From Pholis gunnellus (taxonomy: Eukaryota > Chordata > Actinopteri > Perciformes > Pholidae): a stretch of DNA of 64,000 nt. Below, one piece after another: positions 57,441-64,000 of this stretch. Both the position numbers and the translations under genes were made by a program. How positions within the stretch are numbered: the first letter of the stretch is position 1; each line of letters opens with the position of its first letter. The notes below the pieces were generated by a model, which did not search any database, was not told where the DNA came from, and was given only the letters and a program-made list of their open reading frames with translations. The stretch lies in assembly GCA_910591455.2 (NCBI GenBank), contig OU342808.1:4556607-4620606 (forward strand), in the 5' to 3' direction.

Positions 57441-59399
57441 CTCAATCAGCTGATAACATCCGAAGCAGGCGCATGACTTCCATAACAGTCCACACAAAGA
57501 CAAATGTAGTCAATTAGTGGGGATGAAGTCTTGTGATTATTGTGTATTATTGTATGTATTTACACCTTAAAAAACATTGTCCCTCCACCAGATGAGTTTG
57601 TATTTTTAACACCAGCCCTTAGCCCCTCCCCCTGTACATACTGAAGGATACCGGTCGCTGAACACTTTCGGATGACTGTTGGAACTGTTGGCATTCTTCT
57701 CACCAAAGACTTTTTTAAGTTGTGACCACGCTCATCTTTTTTTTTTTGAGGGGAGGGTGGGGGGGGGGTCATCATAACCAACAGCAGAGCAGACAAGCAA
57801 AGAGAAAGCAACAGCTCTGCATGCAAAAAAAAAAGAGAAAATAATTGACTTATGTAATCAAATAACATGTTGTTTACTTTGTATTATGCTATGCTGGTAG
57901 TTTTTAGACACTAATCGCTTTATTAGCTGTGTATAAAGCTTTAAATGTTTCTTTTATTTCCCTTTTCGTTCATCTTGGATAAATCCAGTGCATTATGGGA
58001 ATGCTGGATTGTGGTGCTCAGGGGTTCAAAATTTACAACAAAAAAAAAAGAGGTGAAAGATTTTCCCGTTTTGACTTGCAGCGTATTTAGAAATAAAAAT
58101 GATTCTTTTAACTTCAGTGGAGCGCCTCCTGCGTCATTCTTGTTCTCATCATTTCACTGCTGTGAATCCTAATAGAAAATACACTCTGAGTAGCTACACA
58201 CCTGTAAAGTAGGCTTGTTATCACTGCAGCAGGCTACACCACACTTCATTTCAGCAGATCATATTGGGTTTACCTTTGTTTTTACAGAAAACGCCAACTT
58301 CTGAATATTGCCAACACTCACAGGGGAGTTCGTAGTGTCCTTGGAAGCTTCGACAGGCTGGAATGAGGAAAGCTTTGGAGGCTCTGCATAAGTTTGGCTT
58401 TAGTGAAAACTGCCAGCAGCCTCTGCGCAGATGATTGCAATACATTCACCTGCATTTTACACCGTCTGCTGGCACTAGACAGAGTTAGCCAAACTCCATC
58501 TCCATAAGAATTACTCCCAGCTAATGTTGACGTTTTTGTTTCTCACAAATGAAGGTCAGACAGTTCAAAAACAATAAAAGCATTTGAGGTGATACAGATG
58601 TGGAAAATAATGACCATTGTCCAGTAGGCACAAGGACATACACACTGTTGGTTCGTCCTAATAACAGAAATATGTTTTCTCACTTTCTTCATTTATTATC
58701 TCTCAAAACAGAAAGTTTGGGTTTTATGTGTCCAGGTTTGGACGTATCCGCCTCTGCCTCAATAGAATGGAGGTGACTGGAATTTAAAATTAAAACAAAA
58801 ATATAAGATGCATCAGCATCATGTCTTTACCGTTAAAGTGTTTGCAATACTTTAGTTGACCTCCATCGTTGTGGGATGGAGGTAGACATTTCAGAGTGAT
58901 ACCTCAAAACACAGACAAATACAACCACATACCTTCTGCACTGTTTTCTGTTTCTACGGTGAGCCGACCCCGGGGTCTGCCCATATAAACTCATGTTGTA
59001 CACACTCCCCAGGTCTAAATTATTATTTTAAATTCTATTGGAGATTCCAAAGACATTTACAATTTAACCTTTAGATGCAGTTGGTTTGACAAGTTCACAG
59101 TAAATATCAGATAGCTTCAGTGAGTACTGAGACATGCAGATATTGTATATACTATTTTACAGCATGTAATTAATATTATTATTATTATTGTTATTATACT
59201 AACATTTTTTTATTTGATTTGAAGAAGCTGGGGGAACACTGAGATGCTGAGACTGCATGCTGAAAAGATTGGACAAACACAAATAATTGATAAAAATAGA
59301 ATATAATAATAACATTGTAAAAAAGAATTTGAGAGATTTTAAACACAATTCATAAAATGTATGATATTGAGGATATTTACTTGCTTTAAAAGTGACCAG
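57441..59399. other. no recognisable gene; homopolymer patches
   Basis: Short T- and A-rich runs at about 57737-57748 and 57826-57835 and a G run at about 57760-57768. No coding sequence recognised. Confidence 0.45.
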
Positions 59400-59830
59400 T
59401 GGAGAATTGTCAGCCCCCCATTCAGCAGACGGAGGCAGTGGAACGAGTGCAGTTGGGTTGAGCGCAGCATTAAGCAGGTAAAATGGGGTAAAGATTGGTT
59501 AATTAAGGTTGAGAATCCTGATGTAATTAGGAGCAGCAGAAGATTAGTGGCTGTCGATGGCGCGGCGAGGATCCGCAGGTAATAGACTTATTATTGGGGC
59601 CGGCTGAATGTTACTTTATACCTCTGAATAAACAAAAACAAATTAGGAGCGGTCGTCCAATAATGGGTTATCTTGTCATGGACTGACAGAAATCCATGCC
59701 CCTATAACGCAGTGTTAATTTTATGCACCACTGACAAGCACGGCGCTAATCAATGAGGCTACTATAAAATAAGGTGAGGCATCAATCTGTAGTGAAGGTG
59801 TCGGATGGCGCTGTGAGCAGACGGAGAGAA
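59400..59830. promoter_or_regulatory. possible conserved non-coding block downstream of arid3c
   Basis: Repeat-free sequence with a high density of homeodomain-like words (TTGGTTAATTAAGG, GATGTAATTAGG, TCCAATAATGGG, CGGCGCTAATCAATGAGG) and CpG-containing words (GATGGCGCGGCGAGGATCCG). It looks the most regulatory-like in the right third. No alignment available. Confidence 0.28.
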
Positions 59831-61352
59831 AAAGTGTTGGCTGTGTTTTTTGGAGAAAAATGTACTCGTTGCTCCTCCACACATAATGAAGCCTGCACGG
59901 TGTGTTACATCCAGAAAGACTGACACAGCAGGAAGGGAGCTGACTGTCGAGCCGCTGCTTTTTGACCTCGCTGGAAGTTCAGCAGAGTCCAGCTCGGCAA
60001 ATAGTAATCGGATTCAATTTCCCCAACAGTCACATTACACACACTGCATGGCTCGTACAAACTACAGCTACTACTACTTGCTACTGGCCTTGCTAGGCAT
60101 CACTATCACCGTATGGGAATATCAATAACAGGAAAATATTATCTTATCAGGAGAGCTTAATCAGGTGGGAGTTTCCAGCTATCCTGTTAGAAATTGATGC
60201 ACAATACCGAGACTTGAGCTACCTTGTTGAACTGAGCAAAGTCATATACATGCTGGACGATATATTCAAGTTGACCTTCTGCTTTTAAGCTATCCTAAGC
60301 ATTTAGGGGCAGCAACTTCAGTGTCTCGCTCAATGGACATTTTGAGAGAAAAACAATTCAAACTACAAGACTTATGCCTGATCAGACAGCAATGCTTAAG
60401 TCCAAGGCCCAGCATCACTGTTCCCATTAGGAGTGATATTCACTACCGAGTAAAATTGAATAGTAAGCTTACTGCATATTCAAGTGTATACTGCAAATTG
60501 CTTAAAACCCACTCAATAAGACTCTTATTAAATTAAAGGCTCATGGCCCAGGACTGCAGTGAAGTGTGGACACCCCTGATCAGTATAACCCTTTTCCCAT
60601 TGGACAAAAAACCCACTAACGCCCACATCTGGCGTTTGTCTTCAGTGGGAGAGGTTACAATCGGGATTCTTTCCAGGAACAAATGACTCAGCAGTCGTCT
60701 CGGGTTTTTATTGGCTCCAGCTCTGATCGACAGTGACGGAAACATGACACCTTGGTGGTTATGCTAACTTTTGCCCTATTTCCAGCGCAATGCTATACGA
60801 TGCGTGTTGAAGTGAATAACAAATGCAATCGAGGGGGATTTGGACAATTATTATAATTTATTAACTTACAACAATTAATAGGCTCTCCTCAAAGCAAGAC
60901 TCCATTGACAAAAACAGTAATTTTAGCTCACTGATCATTGTAAAACACACTTAATTCAAACTCAACAGAAACAAAACCAAACTCATCAAAACGTCTTTGT
61001 TAGTCTTTGCACTGCTCCAACAATCAATCATCAATAATGTAATTATTGCACTAGTATGAATATCATTATTGCACAATATCAAAGTCAGTCATAATCATGC
61101 ACGTGAGGGGTCATTACAATGATACATCTTGTATTAATATGTTCAGTTTATATTAATTTCAGTGGAAAATGTTCATCACCATATTGAGAAAGAAACACTT
61201 TTTTAGGGATAGCAGATAAAGTATCGCAGGCATTTGATTAATTTCAATATATATACTATTCTAGTATCTAAGGTACTTCATAATTTGCAGAAGTTTGTAC
61301 TTCCCTCTGCTGCTGTGACACTTATCAATGATCTTATCCAACAGAATGTAGG
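59831..61352. other. no gene; one possible degraded MITE
   Basis: Non-coding. Around 60570-60790, GTATAACCCTTTTCCCATTG has the look of a short fish DNA-transposon end, but no partner end or second copy is visible. Confidence 0.4.
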
Positions 61353-62606
61353 CACATGGTTAACTTTGTGAAACAGTCACGGTAAATGTTGTAACACGTT
61401 ATGACATGTGGTGGTTAACTTTGTAACACGTGGTTAACTTTGTAAGACGTGATTAACGTTGTAACACGTAACACGTTGTAACACGTGGTTAACTTTGTAA
61501 CAGTTATCGTAACACGTGGTTAACATTGTAACGTTAACTTTATAACACGTGGTTAACGTTGTAACACGTGGTTAACTTTGTGACACGTGGTTAACGTTAT
61601 AACACGTGGTTAACGTTGTAATAGGTGGTTAACTTTGTAACACATTGTAACACGTGGTTAACTTTGTAACACGTGGTTAACTTTGTGACACGTGGTTAAC
61701 GTTATAACACGTGGTTAACTTTGTAACACTTTGTAACACGTGGTTAACGTTGTAACACGTGGTTAACGTTGTAACACGTGGTTAACTTTGTAACACGTGG
61801 TTAACTTTGTAACACGTTGTAACACGTGGTTAACTTTGTAACACGTGGTTAACGTTGTAACACGTGGTTAACTTTGTAACACGTGGTTAACTTTGTAACA
61901 AGTGGTTAACTTTGTAACACGTGGTTAACGTTGTAATAGGTGGTTAACTTTGTAACAAGTGGTTAACTTTGTAACACGTGGTTAACGTAACACGTGGTTA
62001 ACGTAACACGTGGTTAACTTTGTAACAAGTGGTTAACTTTGTAACATGTGGTTAACGTAACACGTGGTTAACGTAACAAGTGGTTAACTTTGTAACAAGT
62101 GGTTAACTTTGTAACACGTGGTTAACGTTGTAATAGGTGGTTAACTTTGTAACAAGTGGTTAACTTTGTAACACGTGGTTAACGTAACACGTGGTTAACG
62201 TAACAAGTGGTTAACTTTGTAACAAGTGGTTAACTTTGTAACAAGTGGTTAACTTTGTAACACGTGGTTAACGTTGTAACACGTGGTTAACTTTGTAACA
62301 CGTGGTTAACTTTGTAACAAGTGGTTAACTTTGTAACACGTGGTTAACGTTGTAATAGGTGGTTAACTTTGTAACAAGTGGTTAACTTTGTAACACGTGG
62401 TTAACGTAACACGTGGTTAACGTAACACGTGGTTAACTTTGTAACAAGTGGTTAACTTTGTAACACGTGGTTAACGTAACACGTGGTTAACGTAACAAGT
62501 GGTTAACTTTGTAACAAGTGGTTAACTTTGTAACACGTGGTTAACGTAACACGTGGTTAACGTAACACGTGGTTAACTTTGTAACACGTGGCTAATTTTG
62601 TAACAG
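61353..62606 (+). repeat. 16/19-bp minisatellite rich in CACGTG and GTTAAC
   Basis: Two interleaved units: GTAACACGTGGTTAAC (16 bp) and the same preceded by TTT or GTT (19 bp). Roughly 65 units. Nearly every unit has GTTAAC and most have CACGTG, a palindromic E-box; CAAGTG, CATGTG and TAGGTG variants are interspersed. Blocks containing the TAATAGGTGG variant recur at 61931, 62128 and 62350, showing a higher-order period near 200-220 bp. The right edge runs into repeat R6. Confidence 0.95.
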
Positions 62607-62611
62607 TATTT

Positions 62612-63128
62612 TTGTATAGCCCAAAATCACAAATTACAAACTTGCCTCAGAGGGCTTTACAATACATACGACATCCTCTGTCGCAGAACCCTCACATCAG
62701 AACAGGAAAAACTCCCCGAAAAAACCCTTTAACGGGGAGAAAAGAGGAAGAGACCTGTGGGAGAGCACCAGAGGAGGGATCCCTCTCCCATGATGGACAG
62801 AAGTGCAATAGATGTCATGTGTACAGAATGAACATCATAACAGAGTTATAACACATTCAATGCATATGATAGAACCACAGCAGGAGGCAAGACCAGGGTC
62901 CAGGTATAACAAGGATCCACAGGAACCTGTGAGGCGAGAAAGTCCAGAGACTCCAGTGAAGAAGCAAAGTCAGTAATGTGCGTTAATGGTATTGGTAATA
63001 TAAAATAGTAATGTGAGGAATAATAAAAATGATATTAGCAGTGGGAGTCAGCAGGGCCATGGTAGGAGGAAGGACCAGGGTCCAGATATAACCACGATCC
63101 ATGAACCTGTGAGGAGAGAAAGCACAAA
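62612..63128 (+). repeat. dispersed fish repeat R6, copy b (longer)
   Basis: Shares TATAGCCCAAAATCACAAAT, GAGGGCTTTACAATA, CCTTTAACGGGGAGAAAAG and GGATCCCTCTCCCATGATGG with 4905-5160. It then continues further (GCAGGAGGCAAGACCAGGGT, GGAACCTGTGAGGCGAGAAA) and has a partial internal duplication (GGAGGAAGGACCAGGGTCCA near 63065). No reverse transcriptase sequence adjoins it. Confidence 0.7.
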
Positions 63129-63130
63129 GA

Positions 63131-63640
63131 GAGATTCTGAGAGTCAGAATCCTCTCTAAGGCTGTAAACCATGGATGATTCTCGTTTGTGTGTATTGGAA
63201 GCTCATCCAGCCTTATGATTGGTCAATTTTAGAAAATGACACCTCTTTAGACGCGTCAGAGTCTCAGCAATGCGGAAGTAGAAGCCTGGTGTTGATTGGC
63301 AGAGTCTTTAGCCAGTAAAAATAAAAAAAAACGCCCTGCACCCCCATGCGTAAAATTCCATTCGCCAAAAGTCTGACCCCTTCCCCCCGGGTCCCACAAA
63401 TTAGGTTGACCCCCCTTTCACCAGGAAGCAGAGGAGAGAGACACAGGACATATGTAGCAGCAGTGTTTAGCCAGCAAACGGGGAATAATGCCGGTCTTTT
63501 TGTGATTCTTTGTAAAGGTGAGGTGCTGGCTGTGATTTTCTTTCGGTGAAGCGGTTTGTTCTTTTGGCATATGTTTGCTCATAGCGTATCTCTGGATTCG
63601 TTGTCGAATCCTCGTGCTTTCTGGTGTCATCATTATATTA
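63131..63640 (+). repeat. dispersed repeat R3, right-half copy
   Basis: Collinear with 22131-22660 (GAGAGTCAGAATCCTCTCTA, ATGATTGGTCAATTTTAGAA, CCTTCCCCCCGGGTCCCACA, GACCCCCCTTTCACCAGGAA). The minus-strand frame 63418-63633 corresponds to the one at 22414-22725 but shares only its last third. Confidence 0.75.
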
Positions 63641-64000
63641 GTTTCTGAAAAGTGCTTTGTACGACAAGCTGTACGCTAAACTTTTCTCTGGGTCAGGAAG
63701 GTTAAATACTCCCAATCTTGGATATGGCATATTTAAATACTATATCTGGATTTTTAGGACAACAAAACATACAAAACAATATCTGGTGTGGACATTTTAT
63801 TAAAGTTGTGAGGACAAAAGACAAAGGAATGCTGTCAATTCTGAAGGCTGACAATTGTGTTCTGTCAGATAATACTCTCACCATTGTGACGACTGAATGG
63901 AGCGTTCAATACTGTGAAGATGGTCTCTCTAATGCAGCCCAGAGGAGAAGGAAAGAGAATGCCGTGCAGAATGCCAGTTGAATATTTATTTTGACTTTAA
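63641..64000 (+). other. right edge of window; unidentified 87-codon open frame
   Basis: The frame 63718-63981 (+) reads FLGQQNIQNNIWCGHFIK and KGMLSILKADNCVLSDN and ends in a basic stretch (AAQRRRKENAVQNAS). I do not recognise it, there is no splice or promoter context, and it follows the R3 repeat directly. It could be transposon-derived or chance. Confidence 0.2.

Overview
The window is vertebrate nuclear DNA, almost certainly from a ray-finned (teleost) fish. The reasons are a spliced gene with GT/AG introns, a very high load of fish-type interspersed repeats (an L2/CR1-type LINE with a YADD motif, a tRNA-derived SINE whose tail carries the TTTATCCAAAGCGACTTACA module, hAT and Tc1 relics), long microsatellites and several kilobase-scale minisatellites. 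There are no operons, rRNA genes or CRISPR arrays. No canonical tRNA gene was seen; the only tRNA-like sequence is a SINE head.

The only protein-coding gene I can support is an ARID3-family transcription factor on the + strand, 29277-49949. Six coding exons join in perfect phase (73+184+245+258+90+179 nt = 342 codons plus TGA). They give the ARID DNA-binding domain from LYELDDDEK onward, an IKKE sumoylation-type motif, a literal REKLES motif, and a C-terminal GISSINM...EINGVVYTGVLFAR block. That block is closer to ARID3C as I remember it than to ARID3A or ARID3B, so I call it arid3c. The N-terminal exon(s) and promoter were not found and probably lie left of the window.

Layout. 1-29276: upstream or intronic DNA packed with repeats. 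It holds a SINE (4190-4397), a LINE (about 5155-6760), a Tc1 relic (6945-7240), a TIR element that contains both another repeat and an expanded 28-bp minisatellite (8104-9998), other TIR elements, a hAT copy with exact 8-bp target duplications and a broken transposase zinc-finger exon (23698-24662), and a second hAT copy with exact 8-bp duplications (27954-29004) ending 272 bp before the first recognised exon. 29277-49949: arid3c exons, with introns holding LINE fragments, hAT-like elements, a split repeat with a minisatellite in its middle (41883-42860), a GA polypurine tract and a foldback element 66 bp before the last exon. 49950-64000: probable 3' UTR, then a 62-unit, 22-bp CpG-rich minisatellite (52390-53768), further repeats, and a 1.25-kb array of 16/19-bp units each carrying GTTAAC and mostly CACGTG (61353-62606).

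I found no evidence for a new multi-gene system. The interest lies in transposon nesting, higher-order structure in the minisatellites, the closeness of mobile elements to splice sites, and a few low-repeat intervals that may be conserved regulatory elements. Family names for repeats are from memory and pattern. Repeat boundaries without target duplications are approximate.
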